Both the position numbers and the translations under genes were made by a program. The notes below the pieces were generated by a model. The model made no database searches. It was not told the DNA's origin and was given only the letters and a program-made list of their open reading frames with translations. A stretch of 64,000 nt of DNA, from NCBI RefSeq assembly GCF_014522205.1, contig NZ_CP046884.1, positions 1,860,001-1,924,000 on the forward strand. The letters run 5' to 3'. This document shows, piece after piece, positions 25,707 through 33,704 of this stretch (positions within the stretch are counted from its first letter, which is position 1; every line of letters starts with the position of its first letter). Origin of the DNA: Corynebacterium poyangense. GTDB lineage: Bacteria; Actinomycetota; Actinomycetes; Mycobacteriales; Mycobacteriaceae.

Positions 25707-26593
25707 TACATATCCCTATGTTCGATAACTTGCACATTGTCGTGGCGGTTCCAATCAGGCAAGCTTCCGCTTCGATCCCACGCTTCACGCCCCGAAAGGG
25801 GTGTTTGTACTGCTTGTTGTGGGTTTTTACTAGGAAGTGGTTCGTCATCCCAGCCATCCCGATTAAGCCAGGTAGCCGGGTGCGGGATGTACTGCTTTTC
25901 CGGTAAATTTGGGTCGCTGGCCAGGCGTTTCGCCCCGGCAAAGATCGCTTCAGGCGTAGCACGCTTGCAAGCCGCCTGGTACTTCGCCCGGGCGGTCTTT
26001 TTGCCCACCTTGCGCGGGTAAGCCCCCCAGAATTCCTCGAACCCCGGCGCCTCCAGCTTCGACTTCGACTTCATGATGTGATCTGGGCCACCCTCAAATC
26101 GGGATTTGAGGGAGATCCCGTTAGGGATCGATATATCTATATGGTCGGGTCGGGTCGGGTCGGGGTAAGGCGAACGTTCCCGTAATGCATCTGAGCGAAC
26201 TTCCCCCGAACGTTCGCCGTTTGTTCGCGCGAACTTTTCGGCGTTTTCCCTAGCCTTGGCTCTTTTGGCCCGCGCTTTAGCCATTCGGTCGCGGGCTTCT
26301 TGGCGCTTCGATAGCACTTCCGCGCGCGTTGGCTGGAAGTCCCGCCAATCGTCGAAGGCGTAGCGGCGGGCGTTCGGCGGCGCTTCGTCACGCGTCCAAA
26401 GCCCTATTTTCACGAGCTTTTCGGCTTGGTTAATGGTGCCACCAATTGCCCGAATTTGCGCACCTGTAATTATCCCGTCGGTTAAATGGCGGGCGCAATA
26501 TGCCCCGGCTGAAACCCATAGCCCGCGCGCGGCCATGTCCAAGCCAAGCACTTTAGGGTGGTCATAGAATCCGTCATCGACCTTGAACCACAT
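25706..26593 (-). CDS. Phage replication initiation-like protein
   Basis: 295 aa. The N-terminus (MWFKVDDGFYDHPKVLGLDM) is a winged-helix replication-protein domain. The middle is basic and low-complexity (RMAKARAKRAKARENAEKFA). The C-terminus has FEEFWGAYPRKVGKKTARAK and YIPHPATWLNRDGW, shared by many phage replisome organisers. A run of GGGTC repeats lies near 26,140 in its linker. Spacer 15 weakly matches the end of the ATWLNR region. Confidence 0.8.
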   Translation of the reverse strand: MWFKVDDGFYDHPKVLGLDMAARGLWVSAGAYCARHLTDGIITGAQIRAIGGTINQAEKLVKIGLWTRDEAPPNARRYAFDDWRDFQPTRAEVLSKRQEARDRMAKARAKRAKARENAEKFARTNGERSGEVRSDALRERSPYPDPTRPDHIDISIPNGISLKSRFEGGPDHIMKSKSKLEAPGFEEFWGAYPRKVGKKTARAKYQAACKRATPEAIFAGAKRLASDPNLPEKQYIPHPATWLNRDGWDDEPLPSKNPQQAVQTPLSGREAWDRSGSLPDWNRHDNVQVIEHRDM

Positions 26594-26595
26594 TT

Positions 26596-26793
26596 TTATT
26601 CTTCGCCTTTTCCGAGAATTTTTACCCTGAAGCGTTTATAGGATTCGAGAATTGCGGGTTCCTCCATATTGAATATGAACATCCCAAATAGAAAATCTTC
26701 ACATTCGCTAAATGCGCTTAGACCATCGTAATTTTCGATAATCAATTTCCTGTAGGCATCGAGCGCTTCGCTCTGGTAGTCCCTAATATCCAT
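26596..26793 (-). CDS. Small acidic hypothetical protein
   Basis: 65 aa from ATG at 26,793 (MDIRDYQSEALDAYRKLIIE), with AAAAGGAGAAAACA upstream, a strong site that decides the start. Helical and acidic (SECEDFLFGMFIFNMEEPAI). Function unknown. The frame stays open to an ATG at 26,862, so a longer form is possible. Confidence 0.65.
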   Translation of the reverse strand: MDIRDYQSEALDAYRKLIIENYDGLSAFSECEDFLFGMFIFNMEEPAILESYKRFRVKILGKGEE

Positions 26794-26924
26794 TGTTTTC
26801 TCCTTTTGGTTGGTTTCGTTAAATTCTTGGGTTAATTCTTGTAATTCTTTTTTAATACTCATTTTTAAAGTGCTTTTATTAATGGGGGTTTCCACGGGGG
26901 GGCTAATCCCCTGTGGCTGGCTGT

Positions 26925-27368
26925 TTAGAATGGGCAATCGCCGGGGTTGGTGTTTTGTGCCACACCACCCCACGGGTCACCGTTGCCCTGTGGTTGCGGC
27001 CCGGCCTGTGGTGTGCTACCGCTTCCTTGGCCGGTCTTGGGGATCGCCGCGAGGGTGTCAGCCTGGATTACCGCTTGCGCGCCGGGGGTGCCGTCTTTGG
27101 TGGTGTAGGTTTGGAGCTCCGCGCGCCCGCTTACGATCACGAATTGCCCTTTGGTGAATTGTTCTTGCAGGTCGTATGGGTTTTTCTCCCACATCGTGCA
27201 GGCCCAAAAGGTCGTATTAATCGTCTCCCACTCCCCGGTGGCGTCGTTTTTCCGGTTTCGGTTGTGAGCCACGGTGAAGTGCAGGCCCGTGGTCCCGTTG
27301 CGGGTGGAAAAGACTTCCGGTTGGCCTGTGAGGTTCCCAGTAACAGTGATATGGTTCACATTTTTCAC
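26925..27368 (-). CDS. ssb: Single-stranded DNA-binding protein
   Basis: 147 aa. OB-fold start (VNHITVTGNLTGQPEVFSTR), core WACTMWEKNPYDLQEQFTKG and IVSGRAELQTYTTKDG, a Gly/Pro/Gln tail and an acidic tip ending GDCPF, the interaction peptide variant of SSB. Overlaps RecT by 4 bp. Coats single strands during recombination. Confidence 0.9.
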   Translation of the reverse strand: MKNVNHITVTGNLTGQPEVFSTRNGTTGLHFTVAHNRNRKNDATGEWETINTTFWACTMWEKNPYDLQEQFTKGQFVIVSGRAELQTYTTKDGTPGAQAVIQADTLAAIPKTGQGSGSTPQAGPQPQGNGDPWGGVAQNTNPGDCPF

Positions 27369-28201
27369 TGGTTGTCACCCCCGTTTTGGGCTAGTTGCTC
27401 CCATCGCGTATTAGCTACGGCCCGGATTTTTTCGCGGTGCTCTTCTTCCATGTCGGGGAGATTTTGCATAATCTCGCTGATTATTTCCTGGCTCTCAGCG
27501 GCTTCAATCCGCTCTAGAATAGAGTCGTATTCGCCCTGGCCATCAGCGGTTTTGGTCGCTTCGAGTTGGCGGGCTAGGCGTTGTGTTGGCGATTCGGTAT
27601 CCCGTACCACGCGGCGCGCGGTTGCTCTTACCGGGGCGGGTTCGAGTTCTAGCTCTTCAGCCGAGTAGGTCACCCCGAGTAGCACATCGGGGGCAAGCTT
27701 CCTACATACCTCGCTCGCGGCCTTGGCGTAGAGCATAGCCTGGGGGTCGGTCTGGTACTTTTCATTGCTCTTTGTGTAGCCAGCCCGTTTTGCCCGTTCC
27801 AAGGTCCAGCGGGCCTCTTCGGTCTCTCCGCTCGGGCTGGTACCCCTTACGGTCACGGCCTCTGGAGTGTCCTCCACTGTGCTAAAGGTGTAGCCTTTCG
27901 CTTTAAGTAGAGCCACCATCGTGCGGGCGTAGATGGCGGGCTTGCCGCGCACTACGAAAATTTGCTGCAAGGCTTGCAAGGGTTTTAGTCCCAGCTCAGC
28001 GCCATAAAGTATTGCAGCCGCCCCGTCATCCGGCTTATCTCTGTAGGTGCTTGGCACCATTTGAGTTGCGCATAGGCCTGTGGCTAGCTGGTGGGCGGAT
28101 TGCATAGCTTCCGCCTGCATTTTGAGCAATTCCAACCCGTTGTCGGTTACATCCGGGGTGCTCATAATTTCCCCCTCCACGGGGGTAAGGTCATTACTCA
28201 T
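27365..28201 (-). CDS. recT: RecT-family single-strand annealing protein
   Basis: 278 aa. The core AAAILYGAELGLKPLQALQQ, then VRGKPAIYARTMVALLKAKG, then YAKAASEVCRKLAPDVLLGV is characteristic of RecT/Bet-like phage annealing proteins. It pairs with the YqaJ exonuclease 10 bp upstream. The C-terminus is acidic. Confidence 0.9.
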   Translation of the reverse strand: MSNDLTPVEGEIMSTPDVTDNGLELLKMQAEAMQSAHQLATGLCATQMVPSTYRDKPDDGAAAILYGAELGLKPLQALQQIFVVRGKPAIYARTMVALLKAKGYTFSTVEDTPEAVTVRGTSPSGETEEARWTLERAKRAGYTKSNEKYQTDPQAMLYAKAASEVCRKLAPDVLLGVTYSAEELELEPAPVRATARRVVRDTESPTQRLARQLEATKTADGQGEYDSILERIEAAESQEIISEIMQNLPDMEEEHREKIRAVANTRWEQLAQNGGDNQ

Positions 28202-28211
28202 TGTCTTCCTC

Positions 28212-29138
28212 CTATTTCGTGGTCATGCGTAGCTGTATGCCGCGCTTGGTCATGGACCTTTTAGCAATTACCCCCATTGAGGGGGTGCTGATTGTTTCCG
28301 TGTTTTTTGCTAGATCCAGCACTTTCGCCGCTAAAGCATTGGCTTTTCCATCTGCTTCACGCTTGGCTCGCCCGGCTTCGGCGGCTTCTTTTTTCGCCTC
28401 TAGGAATGATTCCGCCAGTTCATCCGGTATTTCCGTGTCGGTATTTGGTTCTAGCTCCGGGTATGCTTTCCTGGCTATCGCCGCATCAGCCGGTGAGCTA
28501 GGCTCTGGTGCTTCACCACTCAGACTGTGTTCAAACTCACATACTCGCCGTTCTAGGCCTTCTGCAAATTCCGCGTCGTATGAGATTTCAATAATTTTCC
28601 AGTCGTAGTAGGGGCCTGCCACCATGATTTGTGTCGGGTGGTGGATTAGGCCGCTTATGTGCATTTCCCAGGTGACCTGCACCACCCATTCTGGGGGCAA
28701 GGTGTCCAGGTCGAGGTCTTTATATTGCTCCCAGTCGGAGACCGTTTTGAACTGCACATTCCACGAGTTTTTTGGCCCTCTAGCTTTGCCTTTAGGGGTA
28801 GCGATCCGGTCCAGGCTTGCCGCATACTTGCCCCCCATATCGGGGTGGAAGCACTGAACCTCACCCCTAGAAAGGGTGATCTCGGGGTTTTTGATCTTGT
28901 AGTAGGTGGCTAAGGCTTCTTCCATCGCATGGCCGGTGGCCCAGCGGTCTTCTAGCTGCTCGGAGGGCTCCGGGGGCTCCAGGCCATTCATTTCGTGCCA
29001 GATCCTATAGGGGGTGGTGTAGTGGCTCATGCCCGCGATCCCAGGTACCTTTGAGGCGGTGATCATTTCCCGCCATTCTTTACTACCCGGTTTTGCCGGG
29101 CGTTTATTTATATAAAGCCTTTCGGGTGGCTGTGTCAT
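28212..29138 (-). CDS. YqaJ-family viral exonuclease
   Basis: 308 aa from ATG at 29,138 (MTQPPERLYINKRPAKPGSK) with AAAGGAAAAGAAG upstream. Nuclease motifs are SKVPGIAGMSHYTTPYRIWH, EDRWATGHAMEEALATYYK with the catalytic Glu, and WNVQFKTVSDWEQYKD. It resects double-stranded ends for RecT. Four-base overlap with the next upstream gene. Confidence 0.9.
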   Translation of the reverse strand: MTQPPERLYINKRPAKPGSKEWREMITASKVPGIAGMSHYTTPYRIWHEMNGLEPPEPSEQLEDRWATGHAMEEALATYYKIKNPEITLSRGEVQCFHPDMGGKYAASLDRIATPKGKARGPKNSWNVQFKTVSDWEQYKDLDLDTLPPEWVVQVTWEMHISGLIHHPTQIMVAGPYYDWKIIEISYDAEFAEGLERRVCEFEHSLSGEAPEPSSPADAAIARKAYPELEPNTDTEIPDELAESFLEAKKEAAEAGRAKREADGKANALAAKVLDLAKNTETISTPSMGVIAKRSMTKRGIQLRMTTK

Positions 29139-29407
29139 TTTCTTCTTTTCCTTTCTTGAAATTCTTCCCAGTCTTGCTGCAAAATATTCGACCCCCACCT
29201 GGTGATTTCGAGCATGGTTTGATTGAGGGTGACCCGCTTTTTATTTAAAGCCACAAGCCCCAAATTTATTAACCGGTCCACGTCTTTATCCCACTCGATA
29301 GGCTCTTCATTCATAATCGAATTCAAGCGCATAAGCTGCGTCGCTGTGAGTGATCGGTGGATTCTTACCCTTTCAGCCCTGCTCAGGGCTGCTCCCTGCC
29401 TTGCCAA
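29135..29407 (-). CDS. Small hypothetical protein, winged-helix-like
   Basis: 90 aa from TTG with GGAGGAG 2 nt upstream. Helical, with LVALNKKRVTLNQTMLEITR resembling a winged-helix repeat and a basic end (QDWEEFQERKRRK). It overlaps both neighbours, so it belongs to the early transcript. Function unknown. Confidence 0.65.
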   Translation of the reverse strand: MARQGAALSRAERVRIHRSLTATQLMRLNSIMNEEPIEWDKDVDRLINLGLVALNKKRVTLNQTMLEITRWGSNILQQDWEEFQERKRRK

Positions 29408-29712
29408 TGCTCCTCCATGAGTGCTCTAATTAGCTCTTCGCTAATGCCGGTATCTTCAACCAATTGCCGGAAAATATCCTTTTCTTCACCCCCTAAATAA
29501 ATTAGTGTTTGATACTCTTCGATTATGTATTCATAATCGCCTTGTAATTTCGCTATAAACCGCCCTATGGTGGCGGGTTTACACTGAGCACCATTTTCAA
29601 TGAGATCTATAGTACGATTACTCATTCTCGCTATTTTGCCTATTTGCCGCTTTGAATGTGTGGCTTTATATTTAGCGAGCAATTCCCGGGCCCTGATCGC
29701 GGGATCATCCAC
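29383..29712 (-). CDS. Helix-turn-helix early protein
   Basis: 109 aa. THSKRQIGKIARMSNRTIDL is a good XRE-type helix-turn-helix, followed by IENGAQCKPATIGRFIAKLQ. Probably a DNA-binding early regulator. Spacer 7 matches 29,560-29,592 exactly with the AAA flank, within the CKPATIGRF codons, so this is one of the two clearest self-targets. Confidence 0.75.
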   Translation of the reverse strand: MDDPAIRARELLAKYKATHSKRQIGKIARMSNRTIDLIENGAQCKPATIGRFIAKLQGDYEYIIEEYQTLIYLGGEEKDIFRQLVEDTGISEELIRALMEEHWQGREQP

Positions 29713-29718
29713 CTCGCC

Positions 29719-30321
29719 CTACTCCACTTTGAGGTATGCGGCGTATTCTTTGGAGCAAAATTCTAGGTAGGGGGCAAGTAGGTAGAGCGCCTTTTCACGG
29801 GTGGGATTCTCCGGCAATATTCGCCCTTTTTCACCGCTTTTCGCTGCCTCGAGTAAATCTTCAAGGGTGCCGGCACAGACCCCATCTGCGTGGATGACAT
29901 ACCCCTCTCCTGTGTGGTACATCACTACCTCCTGGGGCCCGATCTCCACCTTTACAGCATTAAAATTGGCCAGCGTCAAGCGCACGCTATCGAAATTGGT
30001 GCCAGTAAGATTTGCGTCACACAGATTGGTGTCTTTAAGCCGGGAGCCTGAAAAGTCTGCGCCCGCTAAATTAGCGCCCTGAAAAGATGCTCTCCAAGCG
30101 AAAGTCTCATTTAATGAAGCTCCTGAAAGATCACTATGGCGAAAGTCACACCGCACGATCTCGGAGCCTTGAAAATTCGCCCCTTGCAGCTTCGCCCCCG
30201 CGAAGTCAAGGTCCTGTAAATCAAGCCATGAAAGATCCTCTCTCTCAAGATGGATTACTCTTTCATTGGCCTTGCACTCTTCCAGGTAATCGGATACCTT
30301 TTCGCGCGTCCATTTAGTCAT
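29719..30321 (-). CDS. Pentapeptide repeat protein 1
   Basis: 200 aa. From about residue 35 to 115 it follows the A(D/N)LXX pattern, for example DFAGAKLQGANFQGSEIVRC and GANLAGADFSGSRLKDTNLC, forming a right-handed beta helix. A C-terminal domain (TREKALYLLAPYLEFCSKEY) is shared with its upstream neighbour. Some members of this fold bind DNA gyrase as DNA mimics; function here unknown. Confidence 0.85.
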   Translation of the reverse strand: MTKWTREKVSDYLEECKANERVIHLEREDLSWLDLQDLDFAGAKLQGANFQGSEIVRCDFRHSDLSGASLNETFAWRASFQGANLAGADFSGSRLKDTNLCDANLTGTNFDSVRLTLANFNAVKVEIGPQEVVMYHTGEGYVIHADGVCAGTLEDLLEAAKSGEKGRILPENPTREKALYLLAPYLEFCSKEYAAYLKVE

Positions 30322-30940
30322 TTTTGCTCCATGCTTCTTGTATCGCCGTAAGAAAATGATGATATTTTTTAGAGAAAAGCTCTAGGTAGGGTGCGAGGGC
30401 AAGTAGCTCTTCCATTTGGGCCTCTCTCCCCGGTATTGGCCGATTTTCCATCTCGCCCTTTGCTATCTCGAGTAGTATTTCAAGGGTGGTAGCCAATTCC
30501 CCATCGGCGTAAATCATCCACCCATCAAGCGTGGGATACATCACTAATTTAAACCGATCCTGAATGGCGATTTTCAGGGCATTCAGCTTCGCAAGTTCCA
30601 AAGATGTTTTATCAAGGAACGCCCACGTGAGATTCGCGAGATAAAAATCAGCACCCTTGAAATTTGCCCATGTTAGATCGGCGTGATCTAAATTCGCGTG
30701 AGTAAAGTGTGCGGATATTGCATTTACTTTCGATAGATCCGCGCCGGAAAGATCGCAATTAATAAAGCTACACTCATTTAGTATTGACCTGCTTAGATTG
30801 GCTCCCCGCAGATTCGCACCAAAGAAATTTATTCCTGTCAAGTAGAGATCGGAAAGATCCTCCCCGCGCAAATCTGGCTGGGCCACTTTTGTGTTGCAAA
30901 GCGTCAAGTATTCTTTGATTTTCTCGCGTGTCCATGTCAT
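30314..30940 (-). CDS. Pentapeptide repeat protein 2
   Basis: 208 aa, a diverged tandem paralogue of the previous gene: same start style (TWTREKIKEYLTLCNTKVAQ), repeats such as GANLRGANLSRSILNECSFI, and the same C-terminal module (MEELLALAPYLELFSKKYHH). The overlap of 8 bp suggests the pair arose by duplication and is co-translated. Confidence 0.85.
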   Translation of the reverse strand: MTWTREKIKEYLTLCNTKVAQPDLRGEDLSDLYLTGINFFGANLRGANLSRSILNECSFINCDLSGADLSKVNAISAHFTHANLDHADLTWANFKGADFYLANLTWAFLDKTSLELAKLNALKIAIQDRFKLVMYPTLDGWMIYADGELATTLEILLEIAKGEMENRPIPGREAQMEELLALAPYLELFSKKYHHFLTAIQEAWSKND

Positions 30941-31143
30941 AGGATTCTGAGCTCCTTTTTTGCTAGGTGTACAAGGTATTTACCCAGGTCAAGGGCGTTA
31001 TCGGGGGTGAGGCTGAGCGATGCGGTTGCGCCTCTCCCTTCGGCCTGTATCATGATGAGCCGGTTTCCGCCACGTGGGTTCGGCCACACCCCGACCGTGA
31101 GGTTCAGGTCATCTTGGGGGGCTTCTTCTTTTGCTTTGATCAT
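30937..31143 (-). CDS. Small hypothetical early protein
   Basis: 68 aa (MIKAKEEAPQDDLNLTVGVW). Alternating beta strands and an ALDLGKYLVHLAKKELRIL helix at the end. Overlaps the pentapeptide gene by 4 bp. No family recognised. Confidence 0.65.
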   Translation of the reverse strand: MIKAKEEAPQDDLNLTVGVWPNPRGGNRLIMIQAEGRGATASLSLTPDNALDLGKYLVHLAKKELRIL

Positions 31144-31419
31144 TTATTTTCCTTCTAGGTAGTGGTGCATTTCCGCTGGTGATGGGGCATTACTGATAAT
31201 TGCGGCCATGCGCATATCAGCGGTTATCCACCACACCGCAATGACTGCGATAAGGATCCCGATAGCGGCGAATAGTATGATTATTTTCACCATTTCCTGT
31301 TTGCCGCGTTCATACCCTTCACGGTAGGGGTCATGGGTTTTTCGAGGTGGTGCCTTATACACCCCGGTGATTTTCGCGATTTTTGTCAATTCGTCATCCA
31401 AGTGTGTGTTTTTTGTCAC
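31144..31419 (-). CDS. Single-pass membrane early protein
   Basis: 91 aa from GTG at 31,419 (TKNTHLDDELTKIAKITGVY), with GGAGAC 5 nt upstream. A longer upstream frame is Arg-rich readthrough and rejected. Hydrophobic helix at about residues 44-68 (IIILFAAIGILIAVIAVWW). Possibly a membrane-located early or exclusion protein; function unknown. Confidence 0.65.
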   Translation of the reverse strand: MTKNTHLDDELTKIAKITGVYKAPPRKTHDPYREGYERGKQEMVKIIILFAAIGILIAVIAVWWITADMRMAAIISNAPSPAEMHHYLEGK

Positions 31420-31421
31420 TT

Positions 31422-31598
31422 TTAGTCTCCTGCTATCCAATCCAGGTAGATTTCTTGCACAGTGCCGTGGCGGTCGAGGTAATCTGCGCGGCATTCTTGC
31501 AGCTCTTCTCGGAGCTTTTCCGCTTTCTCTGGATCTTCGGCTTCTTCGATTTCCGCCTTGAGCCGCCGTATAGCTTTTAGGTGGCGTGCTGCTTGCAT
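31422..31598 (-). CDS. Small coiled-coil protein (58 aa)
   Basis: ATG at 31,598 with AAGGAATCACC upstream; stops 2 bp before the next gene. The sequence begins MQAARHLKAIRRLKAEIEEA and ends IYLDWIAGD: a charged amphipathic helix rich in Glu, Lys and Arg. Too short for most gene callers, but site, spacing and codon pattern support it. Function unknown. Confidence 0.6.
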   Translation of the reverse strand: MQAARHLKAIRRLKAEIEEAEDPEKAEKLREELQECRADYLDRHGTVQEIYLDWIAGD

Positions 31599-31650
31599 GG
31601 TGATTCCTTTTCGTCAATTGACGCTATTCCAGCCTGGTTCAGGTATAGGG

Positions 31651-31863
31651 TCATGCCACCCGCATTATTTTTTGCTTCATAAGGCTTACTTCTTTTTTGC
31701 ACCATTCCTCCACCTCATCCGGGTCAAATGTGTAGCGCGCCCCTAGCCGATACGCTGGCAAAGGCCGCTTTTTACGATTCGCTAGCTTGTAGATCAGATT
31801 CCGGCTCACTCCGAGCCTTTTAGCGAGCTCCTTGGCATCCACCCGCTCTACGTTCGTGTCCAT
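31651..31863 (-). CDS. Excisionase-like helix-turn-helix protein
   Basis: 70 aa. It has VDAKELAKRLGVSRNLIYKL, ANRKKRPLPAYRLGARYTFD, and EVEEWCKKE, the layout of the MerR/AlpA-type 'helix_turn_helix_17' excisionase family. It could direct excision or act as an early regulator. Far from the integrase (5 kb), so regulation is as likely as excision. Confidence 0.75.
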   Translation of the reverse strand: MDTNVERVDAKELAKRLGVSRNLIYKLANRKKRPLPAYRLGARYTFDPDEVEEWCKKEVSLMKQKIMRVA

Positions 31864-32263
31864 TAGAACTCCTTTTCGAATTTCAGGTTATTTAAGGGCC
31901 TGTGTACACAGCTTTCCTCTCACCACGGGAAGGCTTGGGGTCATGGAGGCGCTTTGCCACCAATCCAAATGGCTTTCATGCACACGGCCCGGTGGTCACA
32001 TGAGGAATCGAACCCCATTAAAAACCGTTGTGACCTGGTATTTATATTCGCGCCCTGGGTTCCCTCCTGCCGGCACCACCCGGTAAGGTTCCAACGCCCG
32101 CGCGGGATCATGGAGGCACATTAAGGCTGCTATCCTCTACCCGCCGGTAAGTATCTTCAGGCGCTATGCACTATGAAATTTTCAAATATCACAAAACCAA
32201 ACATGTGTTCGGTTTTTCGTGTCTAGTGGTGCGGTTGAAACACCATCCCCGGCCCGGCCCGGT
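31864..32263. other. Gene-free early regulatory interval
   Basis: About 400 bp with no convincing gene upstream of the excisionase-like gene. It holds a tRNA-acceptor/T-arm-like hairpin (31,994-32,035), two copies of TCATGGAGGC (31,951 and 32,109), and an imperfect palindrome ACCAAACATGTGTTCGGT near 32,196 that looks like an operator. Probably a long untranslated leader or regulatory region of the leftward early operon. Confidence 0.5.
31994..32035 (-). other. tRNA minihelix-like hairpin
   Basis: Read leftward: GGTCACA, an 11-nt linker, TGGGG-TTCGATT-CCTCA (a 5-bp stem with a 7-nt T-loop-like loop), then TGTGACC followed by ACC. The outer 7 bp are perfect and the stacked order is that of a tRNA T-arm plus acceptor stem, without D or anticodon arms. 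Not a tRNA; possibly a tRNA-like element or the remnant of one. Confidence 0.4.
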
Positions 32264-32374
32264 CTAGACCCCGCCGCCCACGTAGGCGGCGATCCCATGC
32301 AAGGCTTCTAGATCTGGCTCCACACCCACTCCCATGAGGGCGTGAATTGTGTCACTAATTTCTTCCGGTGTCAT
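32264..32374 (-). CDS. Tiny hypothetical protein (36 aa)
   Basis: ATG with GGAGGAACA directly upstream, an ideal ribosome binding site. It begins MTPEEISDTIHALMGVGVEP and ends AAYVGGGV. Its start overlaps the previous small gene as ATGA. It shares the phrase GVEP-x2-x-LEAL with that neighbour, suggesting the two arose by duplication. Confidence 0.55.
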   Translation of the reverse strand: MTPEEISDTIHALMGVGVEPDLEALHGIAAYVGGGV

Positions 32375-32493
32375 TGTTCCTCCCGGTCAGCGGTGACCAC
32401 GCTTGCCAAGGCTTCTAGCAGCTTTTCGCTAGGCTCCACGCCCGCCGCCCGGTAAGCGGCTTCCCACTGCTCCACCAACCCACAATCTGTCAT
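32371..32493 (-). CDS. Tiny hypothetical protein (40 aa)
   Basis: Begins MTDCGLVEQWEAAYRAAGVE and ends SVVTADREEQ, overlapping the next gene by 4 bp. The AGVEPSEKLLEALA segment resembles GVEPDLEALHGIA of the neighbour. Upstream CAGGGAGTGAG gives a plausible binding site. Confidence 0.55.
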   Translation of the reverse strand: MTDCGLVEQWEAAYRAAGVEPSEKLLEALASVVTADREEQ

Positions 32494-32503
32494 GTGATAA
32501 AAC

Positions 32504-32899
32504 TCACTCCCTGAAAAGGTCAGCCATTGAATCAATCACACCATGACGGATGAGCACCGCTGCCGCTTCCTTGATTTCCTGCGCTGGCAAGATTTTCGCA
32601 GTATCACCGCAAGGCCATTGGACCGGCGCACTTTCCTGGATTACCGCTTCATATCCGGCATCTCTCAAGATTTTCAGCCTTACATGTGCAGATGAGCGTG
32701 ATTTGAACCACTTATTCGGATTTGGTCTAAGCCATTTTGTGGTTCCGAATCGTTTGCAATAATCTTCGCTCGGGGTCCATCCGATCGGCCTAAGGGCTTC
32801 CACTTCTTCGGCGCGGTCCCCTTTCATGACTATGGCGGTGTACTCCACAAATTCCGGCTCCGAGATCACATGAACCCGGTACATAGGCTGGCTTTCCAT
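32504..32899 (-). CDS. Hypothetical early protein
   Basis: 131 aa (MESQPMYRVHVISEPEFVEY), preceded by GAAAGGAAAGAAAA. Mixed alpha/beta with FKSRSSAHVRLKILRDAGYE. Not recognised. Spacer 47 matches 32,710-32,742 exactly, with flank GAA, over the TKWLRPNPNK codons: the second clear self-target. Confidence 0.7.
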   Translation of the reverse strand: MESQPMYRVHVISEPEFVEYTAIVMKGDRAEEVEALRPIGWTPSEDYCKRFGTTKWLRPNPNKWFKSRSSAHVRLKILRDAGYEAVIQESAPVQWPCGDTAKILPAQEIKEAAAVLIRHGVIDSMADLFRE

Positions 32900-32912
32900 T
32901 TTTCTTTCCTTT

Positions 32913-33701
32913 CTATGCTGCTTCGATCCCTGGCTTCGGCTCGTGTGCCCATTTCTTCACGGCTTTGACCACTGCTTCCGCCCCGCGCGGCGTGAGCTTG
33001 AGGGTTTGTTGTACTTCCCCGCTAATCCGGGGTGCCTCATGGCACGGGATCAGCCGGAAAAGGTGCTTTTTATTCGCATAGGCCCGATATTGACAAACGC
33101 TAATAATCCGATTTTTCTTGTTTGACCAGCGATTTCCCTCAATCCTGTAGATCCATTTATGATCTATCAAGATTTGCCGTAATTCCGCTTCCTTGACCTG
33201 CAACTGATTAGCGAGAGTACGGAATTGAATCAAATCCTCATCGGCCACGAATTCATCAAAATAATCCGCCTTGGGTCGCAATTCAGCATTCACTGCTTCT
33301 AGCTGCTCATGGACATTGGCCAACTCCCTCAGCGCCTCGGGTAAAGATTGAGGGAGCCTGAAGGCGGGGGTAGCTAGCCGCCTTTCCATCACGACAAAAG
33401 CTTTAATGAGATTCTTTTTGAAGCTCCGCACTACCGGAGTATTTCTCATATAGGTCATCAGAAGCATCGCATGCTCACGATTCAACACCGCGTACTCGGT
33501 TGCTTTGGCGAATCCGCCCTGTGGAAGTGGTTTACCCTTTCGGATTTCAAATCCGACTGGGCCGAACTCCTCAAAATCCTTGAGATTGTTGCGTACTAGC
33601 TTCAGTACGCTTCCGTGCTGATTCTCCGTACCCTCTGCGATGATGAGGGATGTTGTTGTGGGTACCCCTGTAGAGGAAGCCTGAACTAAATTCATTTCCA
33701 T
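32913..33701 (-). CDS. Phage antirepressor (Rha/ANT type)
   Basis: 262 aa. The N-terminal Rha-like domain (NLKDFEEFGPVGFEIRKGKP, EYAVLNREHAMLLMTYMRNT) is followed by a coiled-coil linker and a KilAC/ANT C-terminal domain (LIQFRTLANQLQVKEAELRQ, LKLTPRGAEAVVKAVKKWAH). It probably antagonises the lytic repressor. Confidence 0.85.
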   Translation of the reverse strand: MEMNLVQASSTGVPTTTSLIIAEGTENQHGSVLKLVRNNLKDFEEFGPVGFEIRKGKPLPQGGFAKATEYAVLNREHAMLLMTYMRNTPVVRSFKKNLIKAFVVMERRLATPAFRLPQSLPEALRELANVHEQLEAVNAELRPKADYFDEFVADEDLIQFRTLANQLQVKEAELRQILIDHKWIYRIEGNRWSNKKNRIISVCQYRAYANKKHLFRLIPCHEAPRISGEVQQTLKLTPRGAEAVVKAVKKWAHEPKPGIEAA

Positions 33702-33704
33702 CGC

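Noticed and set aside
31990..32040. A complete tRNA gene
   Set aside because: Only T-arm and acceptor-like stems are present; no D or anticodon arm can be drawn.
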